Shown here: positions 33,101 to 42,786 of the stretch, piece after piece
Layout: each line of letters opens with the position of its first letter
Numbering within the stretch: the first letter of the stretch is position 1
Source: JANSWY01 sp965228955
GTDB taxonomy: Bacteria; Bacteroidota; Bacteroidia; Cytophagales; Cyclobacteriaceae
NCBI GenBank assembly: GCA_965228955.1
Contig: OZ245848.1
Location: 124,001-188,000, forward strand
Direction: 5' to 3'
Length of the DNA: 64,000 nt
Translations under genes and position numbers: made by a program
The notes under the pieces: generated by a model
The model's database searches: none
What the model saw: only the letters and a program-made list of their open reading frames with translations
What the model was told of the DNA's origin: nothing

Positions 33101-33496
33101 TTAGTTTGGAGACATGATTTTTAACTCGGAAGCAATTTTTGGTTTTGGTATTTGCTTTTTCTTATTATGATTCGTTTCTGGCTTGATCAAATACGAATAA
33201 ATACCTTTCATTCGCTTATCTCGTTCTTTTTCTACCGCAATTTCCCTTTTTTCGGGAGTACAGAAAACAGCGTCCAAATGCATCGATTCTGTTTCACATT
33301 CAAAGAATTTCTCAGACTCATCTAATATTAAAATTCCATGATAAACCCGTTTTTTTATTATCCAGACTTTATCAGTTGCAAGGTCAACTATTTTACTGTT
33401 TGGAGGAATACCATTTTCGTTATGCTGTAGTTCTGTGATTAGTCCTATTCCGGTAATATTGAAACATTCAATAATTTTCACAAAGCCAGATTCCAT
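33101..33496 (-). CDS. Hypothetical cytoplasmic protein
   Basis: A 131-residue protein. The first 60 residues are beta-rich (FNITGIGLITELQHNENGIPPNSKIVD, WIIKKRVYHGILIL), reminiscent of a small barrel of the translation-factor type, but this is weak. The C-terminus is basic (NHNKKKQIPKPK). It follows the next upstream gene by one base, so the two are coupled. The function is unknown. Confidence 0.55.
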   Translation of the reverse strand: MESGFVKIIECFNITGIGLITELQHNENGIPPNSKIVDLATDKVWIIKKRVYHGILILDESEKFFECETESMHLDAVFCTPEKREIAVEKERDKRMKGIYSYLIKPETNHNKKKQIPKPKIASELKIMSPN

Positions 33497-33497
33497 G

Positions 33498-33935
33498 TTA
33501 CTCGTTTATCTTGTTGAAAACAGAATTAAATTCACTTTCATTGAATAGATCTTCGATTACTTTTAATATCTCAGTACGATTTAGTTTATCAATGAGGATT
33601 AAATCTGAAGCCCAAAAATACTTACCACTCAGACATTCACCAGTCTTTTGATTCTTTTGCCTCAACCATTCAATGTTCTTATAAGTAAAAAATGTAGCAA
33701 TGTATTTCTCTCCATTTTGCATTGTTACAATCACATCTGAATTATCATTAGTTTCTAGTTCACCACCCAGAATAGCTCCCTTTTCCTCTGATTCGATCCA
33801 GATACTTTTTATGTTATTCATTGACATGGTTTGGGAGGTTATTAATAAATAGTCGTATGGTCCTTGAGGAGCTTCTGTTTTGGATTGCTCAAGCTTTTTT
33901 AATCGCCTGGTTAAGTTCATTAGTGATGTTTTCAA
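33498..33935 (-). CDS. Hypothetical protein
   Basis: A 145-residue protein of mixed alpha/beta character with no recognised domain. The stretch DVIVTMQNGEKYIATFFTYKNIEWLRQKNQKTGECLSGKYFWASDLILID looks like a compact beta domain and appears the best-ordered part. The given start overlaps the end of the upstream gene by 47 bp; the Met at residue 6 or 37 could be the true start. Spacing suggests an operon with its two neighbours. Confidence 0.5.
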   Translation of the reverse strand: MKTSLMNLTRRLKKLEQSKTEAPQGPYDYLLITSQTMSMNNIKSIWIESEEKGAILGGELETNDNSDVIVTMQNGEKYIATFFTYKNIEWLRQKNQKTGECLSGKYFWASDLILIDKLNRTEILKVIEDLFNESEFNSVFNKINE

Positions 33936-34602
33936 TCTGACTATGAATGGCCTGATTGATTTGTATAAGTCTCAGTAGTTTAAGCTGAGAAAATTTCAGT
34001 TGTTTCCGAACTTCTAAATCTGTGAGGTACTTAGTAATATTAATATTTGGGGTGGCGGGATCAACCTGATCTAAATCAATCAATTCTTTTTGTTGGTTAA
34101 TGATCTCATTGGTGAGTCCATATTTGTTTAATAAGGGCCATAGTACTAAATAATTGGAATTAGTCAAAGTGTTGGTTGTTAATTCGTGCTCAGTTAACAG
34201 ACTCTCCATGTATGTTAAATACCTGAGAACGTCCTTGTTCATACTGATAATATCGATATGGTCATTGGAAGAAAACCCATGAATGAATGAGGCAATTTCC
34301 TTTAGCCTAACTTGGGATATTCCCTCAAGTAGCATATATGATGTTTCTGTAACTTCCGGTTGGGTTACTTCTTCATTGTCGAGAAGATTCTGGATTGAAA
34401 TAGTAGCATCCATATATACTGTATCAATCTCCCGAATGAATGAGTCGTTTCGTTCAAGCTCTACCAGGAGTGCTTTCATTATTTCAGAAGCCCTTTTATC
34501 CTTTTCACGGTCTTGTCTCCACTCTTCAAAGAGGAATGAGGAGGTGATACCGATAAATATTACAATGATCTCAAAAAGATATTTTCCAATAGTTTTCTTC
34601 AT
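33889..34602 (-). CDS. Single-pass membrane protein, DUF6090-like
   Basis: A 237-residue protein with one N-terminal membrane helix (about 6-25, KYLFEIIVIFIGITSSFLFEEW) followed directly by RQDREKDKRASEIMKALLVELERND and a long helical domain. This layout (EIIVIFIG, then W and a charged helix) resembles a common uncharacterised Bacteroidota family. A protein of similar design is encoded at 46272. The function is unknown. Confidence 0.6.
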   Translation of the reverse strand: MKKTIGKYLFEIIVIFIGITSSFLFEEWRQDREKDKRASEIMKALLVELERNDSFIREIDTVYMDATISIQNLLDNEEVTQPEVTETSYMLLEGISQVRLKEIASFIHGFSSNDHIDIISMNKDVLRYLTYMESLLTEHELTTNTLTNSNYLVLWPLLNKYGLTNEIINQQKELIDLDQVDPATPNINITKYLTDLEVRKQLKFSQLKLLRLIQINQAIHSQIENITNELNQAIKKA

Positions 34603-34710
34603 GTTGGGTGGTGCTTAATACGATCTAGACGATTTTCCTTTCAGGTGACAACAAGATAAATAATAAGAATTATTCAGGGCAAATATCAAGTTAGCTAAAC
34701 ATTACATCAG

Positions 34711-34735
34711 AAAGCCCCCTTTTGGAAGAGGCTTA
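34711..34735 (-). terminator. Candidate terminator of the CPBP protease gene at 34746
   Basis: On the minus strand AAGCC and GGCTT pair, with partial extension, around an A-rich loop, followed by TTCTG. It sits just after the protease stop codon. It is an imperfect stem. Confidence 0.45.
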
Positions 34736-34745
34736 AGAAATTGTC

Positions 34746-35408
34746 CTAAGCCAATCCAAAGTAAAAACTAAGTATTCCCAGAGTGTTAAAAAAGCCATGA
34801 ATCATCACCATGAACCATAAATCATATTTGCGAAGGTAGAATATGATGAAAAATAGAGCTCCTACAGTGGTTGCAACAATTTGACCAGTGAGTCCTTGCT
34901 GCATGTGCATGTATCCAAAGAAGCTGCAAAATATTAGCATGTTAATCAGAAGGCTGATTTTACTATCGCCAAAGAATTTAACAAACTGCCTCATAAAGAA
35001 TCCTCTGAAAATAATTTCTTCACCAAACGCCGCAGTTACCCAAATGACTAGCAACCATGTGAGCGTAGTTGGGAGATTTCCTCTCAGTTGTTCTGTATTT
35101 GTATAATTGATAGGATCTCCAGTAAGTATCTCTACCGCGGGAACAAGGGCAAAGACGTAGAAAACGAATAAGCCAAATGCTGTTAAGGGAGCAATGAGTA
35201 ATAGGTTTTTTGCATTAAATCTTTCACGATAAAACCCAAGTGACGAAAATGCTTTTCCCTTGTATTCAATAAAATTCGCAACAATGATTACTAAGGAGAT
35301 AATGATATTTTCAAAAATGGTTCTGGTCACAGGCCCAAAGTACATGAAAAGGATAAAGGACAGGGTTACTATTGGAAGTATGATTTGTTTTAAAGTTAAG
35401 TTTTTCAT
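34746..35408 (-). CDS. CPBP-family intramembrane protease (Abi)
   Basis: A 220-residue polytopic protein with the CPBP signature GEEIIFRGFFMRQF (Glu130, Glu131, Arg135), a histidine in GYMHMQQG (168) and another in MVMIHGFFNTLG. About six membrane helices are present. The family includes prenyl-CAAX endopeptidase Rce1-like proteins and bacteriocin immunity proteins. The substrate is unknown. It lies downstream of the LytTR response regulator gene by 110 bp on the same strand. Confidence 0.85.
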   Translation of the reverse strand: MKNLTLKQIILPIVTLSFILFMYFGPVTRTIFENIIISLVIIVANFIEYKGKAFSSLGFYRERFNAKNLLLIAPLTAFGLFVFYVFALVPAVEILTGDPINYTNTEQLRGNLPTTLTWLLVIWVTAAFGEEIIFRGFFMRQFVKFFGDSKISLLINMLIFCSFFGYMHMQQGLTGQIVATTVGALFFIIFYLRKYDLWFMVMIHGFFNTLGILSFYFGLA

Positions 35409-35518
35409 CTTTCTATTTGTTTAAATTGATATGAGGGCAATATCAACCTAATCTACCCGCATAGAAAGGTGTTTATGTTGGACCGTCGTTAAGGCTAGTT
35501 GAATTGTAACAGATCCTT

Positions 35519-36271
35519 TTACCAGTTCATCCAGTTCTTAAATTCACTGGTTTTTGGCCTGCTTACAATGAATTCCTGATCCCTTGGATTAGTCACTTGA
35601 AGTATCACACGATGATTGAAATATGGCTCTATTTTTAAGATGGAAGATTTAGCTACTATTTGCCCCCTGTTGATTTTGAAGAATTTTGATTGATCCAATG
35701 TGCTGAACAAATCATCGATTGTTTCTTCAATAATAAAGCGCTTGCCAACCGTTACCCCGAAAGTGATGCTGTCTTCAGAATAGCAATAGAGTAAATCTGA
35801 TATCTTGAGTTGGACAAACCCATTTCCCGATTTTACCAGTATACCATCTCTTTCTGAAGGTCCTTGTATGTCGCTGAGAAGTTGCTTTAATGTAGCTGTA
35901 TCTAAAGCAGCAGAATTATTTGATTCAAGGAATTTGTCGAGTGCTCCTTTTAGATCTTCCTGTTGGATAGGTTTTAGCAGATAGTCAACACTATTTACTT
36001 TGAAGGCCTGGATAGCGTATTGGTCAAAGGCGGTTGTGAAGATGATTGGAGCTTTTACTGTTGTTTTTTGGAAAATTTCGAAGCTTAGACCATCAGCTAG
36101 TTGGATGTCCATGAATACGAGATCAGGAGTTTCGTTTTGTTCGAACCAAAGCACAGCATCTTCGACCGTATCTATTATTTCCAATAACTCGAATTTAAAC
36201 TCACAGGCATTCAACATTAACTGCAACTGGTTAACCGCCCGGATTTCGTCTTCAATGATTAAGATTTTCAT
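35519..36271 (-). CDS. LytTR-family response regulator
   Basis: A 250-residue protein with a receiver domain (residues 1-115; phospho-acceptor Asp55 in LVFMDIQ, TAFDQYAIQAFKVNSVDYLLKPI) and a LytTR DNA-binding domain (about 140-248, VKSGNGFVQLKISDLLYCYSED, FFKINRGQIVAKSSI). It is encoded 2 bp after the histidine kinase at 36274 and is its evident partner. Targets are unknown; direct-repeat LytTR sites were not found by eye. Confidence 0.92.
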   Translation of the reverse strand: MKILIIEDEIRAVNQLQLMLNACEFKFELLEIIDTVEDAVLWFEQNETPDLVFMDIQLADGLSFEIFQKTTVKAPIIFTTAFDQYAIQAFKVNSVDYLLKPIQQEDLKGALDKFLESNNSAALDTATLKQLLSDIQGPSERDGILVKSGNGFVQLKISDLLYCYSEDSITFGVTVGKRFIIEETIDDLFSTLDQSKFFKINRGQIVAKSSILKIEPYFNHRVILQVTNPRDQEFIVSRPKTSEFKNWMNW

Positions 36272-36273
36272 AG

Positions 36274-37338
36274 TTATTCTTTAAGCATACTATCATTTAA
36301 CAATGGTAGAGAAACAGAGAACTGAATTCCATCATTCACTATTTCCACTGATCTGTCAGAAATGAGAGCATAGCGCTTTTCAATATTTTTTAACCCCATT
36401 TTGGTAGAGGGGAGTTGTGTAGATTTCTTTTGAATTTTGTTAGTAACGATAATGAAATCTTCAGCAATGTCAACATTAATTACCAATGGTTTAGACCTTG
36501 AAACAACATTGTGTTTAATGGCATTTTCTAAGAGCAACTGAAGACTCATTGGTGCAATCATCTTGTCCTCCGCAGATTGGGGAATGTTCCAATTTAATTT
36601 CAAATTCTCTCCAAAGCGTTCTGATTGTACATGTATATAAGCCTTAGCAAACTTCAGCTCTGCCTTTAATGAGATCAGGTTTGAGTTACCCGATTCTAGT
36701 AAAAAGCGATAGATATCGGATAGTTTGTCTACAAATTGCTTTGCATCCTCTTTAGGACTTTGGTCTATAATATCTCTAAGCGTATTGAGCGTATTGAAGA
36801 AAAAGTGGGGTTGTGCCTGGTTACGGAGTGTGTCAAGTTCGGCTTGGATGATCGCTTGTTTTGCTTGTTCTTCATCTCGGATTGATTTTTTTAAAAGAAC
36901 GAAGAAGTAAACCGCTTCATAAATTGCAGTAACCATGGTTGTAAGAAAAATGGTGGTAACTAATGATCGGATCCTTTCAGAAAAATCATAGGAAACATTA
37001 TCAGCAATCAATGAAACCAAAGTTACTCCAATGAAATCAACTGTGATCACTGTAAACAATGTTCCCAGGAAGAGAAAGGCGATACGCTTTGCGCTATCCT
37101 TCAAGCTCGGAAATATTTTTCTTAATTGTATGAGGATGAATCTGTTGATCAGCCAATCAGTAGCGGAAAAGAAATATGAAACCACAAAGGTGAGCACCAA
37201 TTCAATTGTGGTGAGATTTGTATCGGATACATTAAAAACATAGACCGATGTTAAACCCAATAGAAAAACACCTATGATGACGAACCATTTATCATCGAAC
37301 CCCAGGTATTTTATGCGTTTCTCTTTATTTGTAGGCAT
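36274..37338 (-). CDS. LytS-type sensor histidine kinase
   Basis: A 354-residue membrane kinase with about four membrane helices (about 16-135) and no separate sensor domain. The HisKA-like block QAQPHFFFNTLNTLRDII holds the phospho-accepting His, and the ATPase N box is LQLLLENAIKHNV. The C-terminal catalytic part ends MGLKNIEKRY. It would phosphorylate the LytTR regulator encoded next. The ligand may be sensed within the membrane. Confidence 0.9.
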   Translation of the reverse strand: MPTNKEKRIKYLGFDDKWFVIIGVFLLGLTSVYVFNVSDTNLTTIELVLTFVVSYFFSATDWLINRFILIQLRKIFPSLKDSAKRIAFLFLGTLFTVITVDFIGVTLVSLIADNVSYDFSERIRSLVTTIFLTTMVTAIYEAVYFFVLLKKSIRDEEQAKQAIIQAELDTLRNQAQPHFFFNTLNTLRDIIDQSPKEDAKQFVDKLSDIYRFLLESGNSNLISLKAELKFAKAYIHVQSERFGENLKLNWNIPQSAEDKMIAPMSLQLLLENAIKHNVVSRSKPLVINVDIAEDFIIVTNKIQKKSTQLPSTKMGLKNIEKRYALISDRSVEIVNDGIQFSVSLPLLNDSMLKE

Positions 37339-37626
37339 TCAAATTTCAATTTCTTCTTGTGTAGATATAACTATTGCCAATCCGTAATTTGCACAACAGT
37401 TTATTCATTTCATAAACTTAATATCCGTAACTGGTACGATATAATGCAGATGCAAAAATTAATGTTGGAATGGTTATTTGAAAGGGGTTTGAGTTGAATT
37501 ATCGTTAATTGGGGTTGAGTTGTCGGACATCCACGTTCATTATTGACCTTGTGGAATTAAATCGGTATCTTATATAAGCAAATTTGCTTTAAGCTATCTC
37601 ATTTTTCTAAACCCACCAAAGAAGTC

Positions 37627-38940
37627 ATGTCCACCAAAGCGCAGTACCCTTTTCCGCCATTCCTTAAATATTTTGAAGTCCTGGCATTAGTATTAGTCAT
37701 TTTCTTGTCTGGTTGTAATGGCGATGAAAACGATACGACAAATGAAGAACCTACCATTACTAACCAGGGTTTTGATGTGTCTGAGCACAGTGAATCTGGA
37801 ACAGTAATTGGAACTATTACAGCCATTGACTCTGACGGAGATGATCTCAGTTTTACAATTTCTTCAGGCAATGCGGAAGACTACTTTGAAATTGATGAAA
37901 GTACAGGTGAGCTAACAGTCGGTAGTGGTGTGCTTAATTTTGAGACTCAGAACTTACATGAGCTTGATGTCAGTGTGAGCGATGGTAAAACGGAAGTTAC
38001 AGCAGAAATATTAGTAAGAGTAGCTGATATTGATGAGTGTGAGGCTGGTTTATGCCCTTCTTATCTGGATGTGATTTATGCAGAAAGTGATGTTACTATC
38101 AGTACCGGATTAAATTATGGGACAAGTCCAGCTCTCAAGTATGACTTTTATTCGGTTGAAATAAACTACGATCCGAGCCGTCCGGTTGTAATAGTATTTC
38201 CGTATGCTCAAGTAAATAATCCTAATGCTGCAGTTCCAGCATTAGAAGGACATTGCAAGGATTTGGCTCGGAGGGGTTATGCTGTTGCATTAGCTTATCA
38301 AAGTGATCCTCTGGGTGGAGACACCTTTAAGGAAGACGTAACATCTTACATTGACCAGGTGCATGGTCAAAAAGCCGCTATTCGACATTTCAAGAAAGAA
38401 GCCGAATCTATGAGGCTTGATGAACATAATATTTTTTTATCTGGTTGGGTGGATGCTTCCATTGCAGCTTTAATGACTGCTCATTTGGAACTGGAGGATA
38501 TTGACGAAATGATAGATGGCTCAACTGAGTTTCAGGAAGTTTATGATGATATGGGATTTGAAGGAACCGAGAATTTGGGATTTGATTCTGACATCCGGGG
38601 CGTAACACTTATGACCATATTTGCGTCGGATTTAGCAATTATTGACGAAGGAGGCCCAGCAATGATGATCATTCATCACGAGGATACTGAATTAAGTGAT
38701 GGAACTGTAATGATGGGAGCATATACATTTGATAACGACATTTACACTACTACTTTATATGGTCCGGATTTAATTAGAGAACGAGCAATTGCCAATGGCT
38801 ATGTTGAAGGTGAAGACCTTGGATATATTCTAATGAATGGGGGTGATAATGATCCAAACTTTAACCCTTACTTTGCTACGGTAACTTCTGATAATTGGAC
38901 TGATATAGCTGCTTTCTATCATAGGAATTTGGATAGGTAA
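37627..38940 (+). CDS. Lipoprotein with cadherin repeat and degenerate alpha/beta-hydrolase domain
   Basis: A 437-residue protein with a lipoprotein signal (Cys30). A cadherin-like repeat follows (about 42-135, GTVIGTITAIDSDGDDLSFTIS, FEIDESTGELTV), then an alpha/beta-hydrolase-like region (about 145-437, RPVVIVFPYAQ, HNIFLSGWVDASIAALM). At the nucleophile elbow, where GxSxG is expected, the sequence reads GWVDA (273-277), so the catalytic serine seems to be missing. It may be a binding protein rather than an enzyme. The 288-bp region upstream (37339-37626) is divergent from the kinase gene and shows no signal I can support. Confidence 0.65.
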   Translation: MSTKAQYPFPPFLKYFEVLALVLVIFLSGCNGDENDTTNEEPTITNQGFDVSEHSESGTVIGTITAIDSDGDDLSFTISSGNAEDYFEIDESTGELTVGSGVLNFETQNLHELDVSVSDGKTEVTAEILVRVADIDECEAGLCPSYLDVIYAESDVTISTGLNYGTSPALKYDFYSVEINYDPSRPVVIVFPYAQVNNPNAAVPALEGHCKDLARRGYAVALAYQSDPLGGDTFKEDVTSYIDQVHGQKAAIRHFKKEAESMRLDEHNIFLSGWVDASIAALMTAHLELEDIDEMIDGSTEFQEVYDDMGFEGTENLGFDSDIRGVTLMTIFASDLAIIDEGGPAMMIIHHEDTELSDGTVMMGAYTFDNDIYTTTLYGPDLIRERAIANGYVEGEDLGYILMNGGDNDPNFNPYFATVTSDNWTDIAAFYHRNLDR

Positions 38941-38988
38941 AAAATATAATGTCAGATATAGTTTCTCCTCCATGTCCAGTGCGATGCG

Positions 38989-40128
38989 TTATTTCGCCAA
39001 TGTCCCAATTTGCTGACCTTGTTTAACTGTCAGAGAACTGAATTTACCCTTCTGAAATAGTAACAACACTGTTGATCCACCATATTCAAAGTGGCCAAGT
39101 TTCTCACCTTTCTGAACAGCCATTTTTTTATCGTCTATTATGTCTTTGAATTTACCCTCAAAAACTACGGACCCCACTGTTTGCAGTCCAATTGGAATCA
39201 TTGCAATATGGCCATAATGCTCTGTTTTGATAATAAAATACCCATGCCTGAAGTTTTGAAATACACTATAGTCCTTATTGTATGCTACATTCCCGTCATT
39301 AATCATATCCAGCATGTCGGGCATCCCGAAAAGGCGGTCACCGACAGATTCTTTTGATTCTACAATTATTCCTTCTGTTGGAGCGTGATAATGATGATAA
39401 TTATGCGGCAATAGGAAAACTGCCAATGCTGTACCACCAACAAATTCTTTTGCATACTCTGAATTATCAAGCAATTCATTTAACGATAACGTCATTCCGC
39501 TTTTAGTGGGAATAGCTGTTTCCAAACTGAGATCATTATTAATCATGTTGATTATACCATCTGCTGGAGACACAAGTGCAGATGCGTTTTCTACCTGATC
39601 AATTGGCCTGGCACCCGGCTTCAGATCTCTTACAAAAAAGTCGTTGAAGGAATCAAATCCACCTTCCGGGTAAATGAATTCATCATTATTGAGAGTTGGA
39701 TCATTTAACCAATTCTCAATGATAGAAACTGATTCTGGGCTATCCAGGAATTTGCCGCGTTCTTCTACGAAATTGAGTGACCATGACTTCCCCTTTTCAC
39801 CCAGGATGAATTCCATTCCGTCTGGATTTTTATAGAATAGAAAAGTGAATTCCAATATTCTATCCAGACCATTATGTGCATTAGGTAAGAAGTAATACCA
39901 CTCATTTATGAAATCATATAAATCGTCAATCCCTTTTCCCTTCCAGGGGTTTGGTGAGCCATCTTTAAGAGGGTGAATGTTCTTAAACATTCCATCAATC
40001 GTAGATTTAAAATCCTTGTCTGATTCGTATAAAGCTCTTAGCTCAGTTACTGGTGGACAGTCTTGGGTTTGCGCTGAAGCTACAGAGCCTGTGATTATGG
40101 CAATTACCAGAATGATTATTTTATTCAT
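38989..40128 (-). CDS. Exported phosphatidylserine decarboxylase-like protein
   Basis: A 379-residue protein with a clear signal peptide (through ASAQ, about residue 20). The PSD core occupies about 150-379: FNDFFVRDLKPGARPI, LVSPADGIINMI, AVFLLPHNYHHYHAPTEG and, at the C-terminus, FEYGGSTVLLLF with the GST self-cleavage triad (Ser352 would become the pyruvoyl group). Usual PSDs are inner-membrane enzymes that turn phosphatidylserine into phosphatidylethanolamine. Export and the extra N-terminal helical region suggest another substrate, as in the PSD-like decarboxylases of amino acids (inference). Confidence 0.8.
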   Translation of the reverse strand: MNKIIILVIAIITGSVASAQTQDCPPVTELRALYESDKDFKSTIDGMFKNIHPLKDGSPNPWKGKGIDDLYDFINEWYYFLPNAHNGLDRILEFTFLFYKNPDGMEFILGEKGKSWSLNFVEERGKFLDSPESVSIIENWLNDPTLNNDEFIYPEGGFDSFNDFFVRDLKPGARPIDQVENASALVSPADGIINMINNDLSLETAIPTKSGMTLSLNELLDNSEYAKEFVGGTALAVFLLPHNYHHYHAPTEGIIVESKESVGDRLFGMPDMLDMINDGNVAYNKDYSVFQNFRHGYFIIKTEHYGHIAMIPIGLQTVGSVVFEGKFKDIIDDKKMAVQKGEKLGHFEYGGSTVLLLFQKGKFSSLTVKQGQQIGTLAK

Positions 40129-40202
40129 GGGCAGGTGATTTTAGGTATTACCAATATAGTTATTTTAAGTTGATAAGCTGAAAGTATGAAATGGTGGTAG
40201 GC

Positions 40203-41804
40203 TTACTTAAAACGATGACAATACATATCTCCATCGGCAGTTACACCGTAGAGCATGTTGTCTTTTCCTCCAAAGACGTAAGTGTATTTCTGCCAGCCAG
40301 AACCTATTAGCAACCCATATCCATTGTTGGACCACTCCATTTCGCCATGCCGGGTATTTACATACCAATACAGATCTCCCTTGTTGTCCACCCTATAAAT
40401 CACTCCGTCCTGACCTACTCCCCAAAATTTAACTGCTTCATCGCTCCAACCCGTTCCTATGACTGTGCCTGATTTTGGGTGCCATTGTTCTGTGCCATTG
40501 CCTGTTGTCTGGTACCAAAGTAATTCTCCATTGTTTCGCATGGCATAGATCATACCGTTACTTCCAGCTTTTACATCCTTGAAGCCCTGCCACCCAGTAC
40601 CAATTCTATTTCTTCCTTGCCAACCACTTGTGCTTCTGCTTGTGTTTTTATACCACCATAGATTTCCAGATTCATCAATGGCGTAAATGACTTTATCCGT
40701 ACCAGCGAAAATTTTTGTGTACTCCTGCCAACCTGCTCCAATTTTATTACCGCCTTCCCATTTTTGAGTGTTGACAACCATGTGATCATAACCGTGAAAG
40801 TCGCCATTGCTTTTGATTCCGTAGAAATAGCCATTATTACTGGTAATGATTGTTTCAAATAGTGGTAACCAACCTGTGCCTATCAAAACACCATCTGAGT
40901 ATAGAGAGGGGGACTTTGGAATATTTGCTGCCTGCTGATCCTGGAATTGTTTGCTGGCGATATAAGATCTCGCTTCACTTATATAGCCGGCGTAAGTATT
41001 CGCTTTATCCATTTTATCAAGTAGATCAAGGATCTTGTTTGTAACCTTTTCAACACGTTTTTTAGGGTTTTCGGCTTGCAGCTTATCCATCAGGAATCCC
41101 AATGCTTCACTTCCATACATTTTGCATGCTTCTTTTCCATATAAGACTGTATAATCAGGATTTGTAATCTTTGATGCTGATAATGCCTGATCCTTCAGTC
41201 CCATTACAAACATCATGGACTCAGCAAAGTCATCATAAACCATGCTCGCCACAGCACCAGCTGGTTCGATGGGGTCATCCAGAGCTTTTACAAAATCTTT
41301 CTGCATTGCCTGATTGAATCTTTTGATGAGAGAAATATTACCTTCTAAAATTTGTGGTACTTCACAAAGAAATTGTTCTGTAGCCCAGGCCATGCACTCT
41401 TTACACTCTTTTGCGCCTGCACTAGTTGCTCCATAGTTATCCATCGGCGTTTGCATTGATTTAAGCGCGTTACTAACAGGAGCGATATAATTGCTGCATT
41501 CCAGGTTGGTTAAATTGCCAAGTGTATTGACAGCATTATTCATTTCGTTAAGCCAGGAGGTGGATGCATTGATCATGGTAGTTTCTGACTCTTTGGCAAA
41601 TTCCTGAAAAGTTTGACCAGTAGCTGTGGTGTAATTTTCCAAAGAGCTGATGGCCGTTTTACTCCAGTTGTCTGCTTCCTTTAGTCCATCATCCAGGTTT
41701 TTAACGGTGCTGTTTACTTCTTTCACAAACAGGTCCCAAATATTCTGGCCACTGGCCTGGAAAAGGGTGAAGCAAAGTAGAATGGTGGAAGTGATTTTGT
41801 ACAT
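40203..41804 (-). CDS. Secreted protein with tachylectin-type beta-propeller
   Basis: A 533-residue protein with a signal peptide ending ASGQ (about residue 19). The first 300 residues are helical, with several cysteine pairs (CKEC). The C-terminal part (about 305-533) has five repeats of the form IGTGW-x(n)-IYAI-x-GNLWWY (for example IGAGWQEYTKIFAG, IGTGWQGFKDVKAG, IGTGWSDEAVKFWG, IGSGWQKYTYVFGG), the tachylectin-2 five-blade lectin fold. Such propellers bind N-acetylated sugars. It may recognise glycans on a surface. Confidence 0.82.
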   Translation of the reverse strand: MYKITSTILLCFTLFQASGQNIWDLFVKEVNSTVKNLDDGLKEADNWSKTAISSLENYTTATGQTFQEFAKESETTMINASTSWLNEMNNAVNTLGNLTNLECSNYIAPVSNALKSMQTPMDNYGATSAGAKECKECMAWATEQFLCEVPQILEGNISLIKRFNQAMQKDFVKALDDPIEPAGAVASMVYDDFAESMMFVMGLKDQALSASKITNPDYTVLYGKEACKMYGSEALGFLMDKLQAENPKKRVEKVTNKILDLLDKMDKANTYAGYISEARSYIASKQFQDQQAANIPKSPSLYSDGVLIGTGWLPLFETIITSNNGYFYGIKSNGDFHGYDHMVVNTQKWEGGNKIGAGWQEYTKIFAGTDKVIYAIDESGNLWWYKNTSRSTSGWQGRNRIGTGWQGFKDVKAGSNGMIYAMRNNGELLWYQTTGNGTEQWHPKSGTVIGTGWSDEAVKFWGVGQDGVIYRVDNKGDLYWYVNTRHGEMEWSNNGYGLLIGSGWQKYTYVFGGKDNMLYGVTADGDMYCHRFK

Positions 41805-41931
41805 GGCGTGTTTATTTAGGTTTCGCTAGCATTGAGGGTCTAATTGAGTTAGATGCTAAATTCAATTCCCTCGCCTCAAAGATTTTCGCTTAGTTCAGTT
41901 TTCCTAAAGTTAATCAATGATCATTTAACCC

Positions 41932-42786
41932 CTAAATCTCACCAGCCCTTGCCAGTTGATCTGCCTTAGAAAGTAATACCACTTCCACTACCAATAAAGG
42001 AACCAAAATGAGCACTCCTACAAAGGAGAATATTAAACTCATATAGGAGATGCCAAAGACCAATTCCAGATTCCCTGCTACCTTGGCTAATCTTCCCATT
42101 CCATCCTGAAGCCGCTTTAATCCAATTCCCAGAAAAACTGATATAGTGCCTAGAGGAATCACTGATAAGGCCCGGAAAGTGCTTTCTGGCCCATTCAATT
42201 CCTGAAAATATAGAATAATGACACCCTCTGTTAGATACATCACAGGAACAAAGAGCAATGATATATACGCTGCAGTCTTGAGGAGCGATACTTCAAATAA
42301 AATACTCAGTGATAAAATCCCTTTAGTGAATAGAAAGAAGGAAATTGCTGCAATCACTTTTACAATTACCATCATGTACTGCAGCATGGTTTCATTTGCT
42401 GAGTTTTCAGTAAATATCTCTATGCTTTGCTCGAAAATGACCATCAACAGATAAATAATCCCAGAAATCCAGGCAGGTAATAGCGCTTGCTTGAGAGTGG
42501 GTTCTGAGGCACTAACAAGTAACATGTTACTCAGTGTTTTAGAAGAAGCCTGCTCTTCACTCACATCTGAATTGTACCAATCATCTAAATTTTCTCCGAG
42601 TGCCTCAAGTAGGATTTTAGTGGTCACTGACCGTGGTGTGACCGCTCCGGATTCAATTCGTTGAATGGTACGGATGCTAACATGAGATTTCTCTCTCAAC
42701 TCCTGCTGGGTTAATCCTTGTTGTGAGCGAATCTCAAAAAGTCTTTGTCCCAGCTGTGGCTGACTAGTTAGATTGGTCTTTCCCAT
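41932..42786 (-). CDS. XRE-type regulator with C-terminal membrane domain
   Basis: A 284-residue protein with an N-terminal helix-turn-helix (about 10-70, LGQRLFEIRSQQGLTQQELREKSHVSIRTIQRIESG) and four to five membrane helices in the C-terminal two thirds. Membrane-tethered one-component regulators sense envelope or small-molecule signals. Its start overlaps the end of the upstream CPBP protease gene by 23 bp, so they are translated as a pair. Confidence 0.8.
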   Translation of the reverse strand: MGKTNLTSQPQLGQRLFEIRSQQGLTQQELREKSHVSIRTIQRIESGAVTPRSVTTKILLEALGENLDDWYNSDVSEEQASSKTLSNMLLVSASEPTLKQALLPAWISGIIYLLMVIFEQSIEIFTENSANETMLQYMMVIVKVIAAISFFLFTKGILSLSILFEVSLLKTAAYISLLFVPVMYLTEGVIILYFQELNGPESTFRALSVIPLGTISVFLGIGLKRLQDGMGRLAKVAGNLELVFGISYMSLIFSFVGVLILVPLLVVEVVLLSKADQLARAGEI

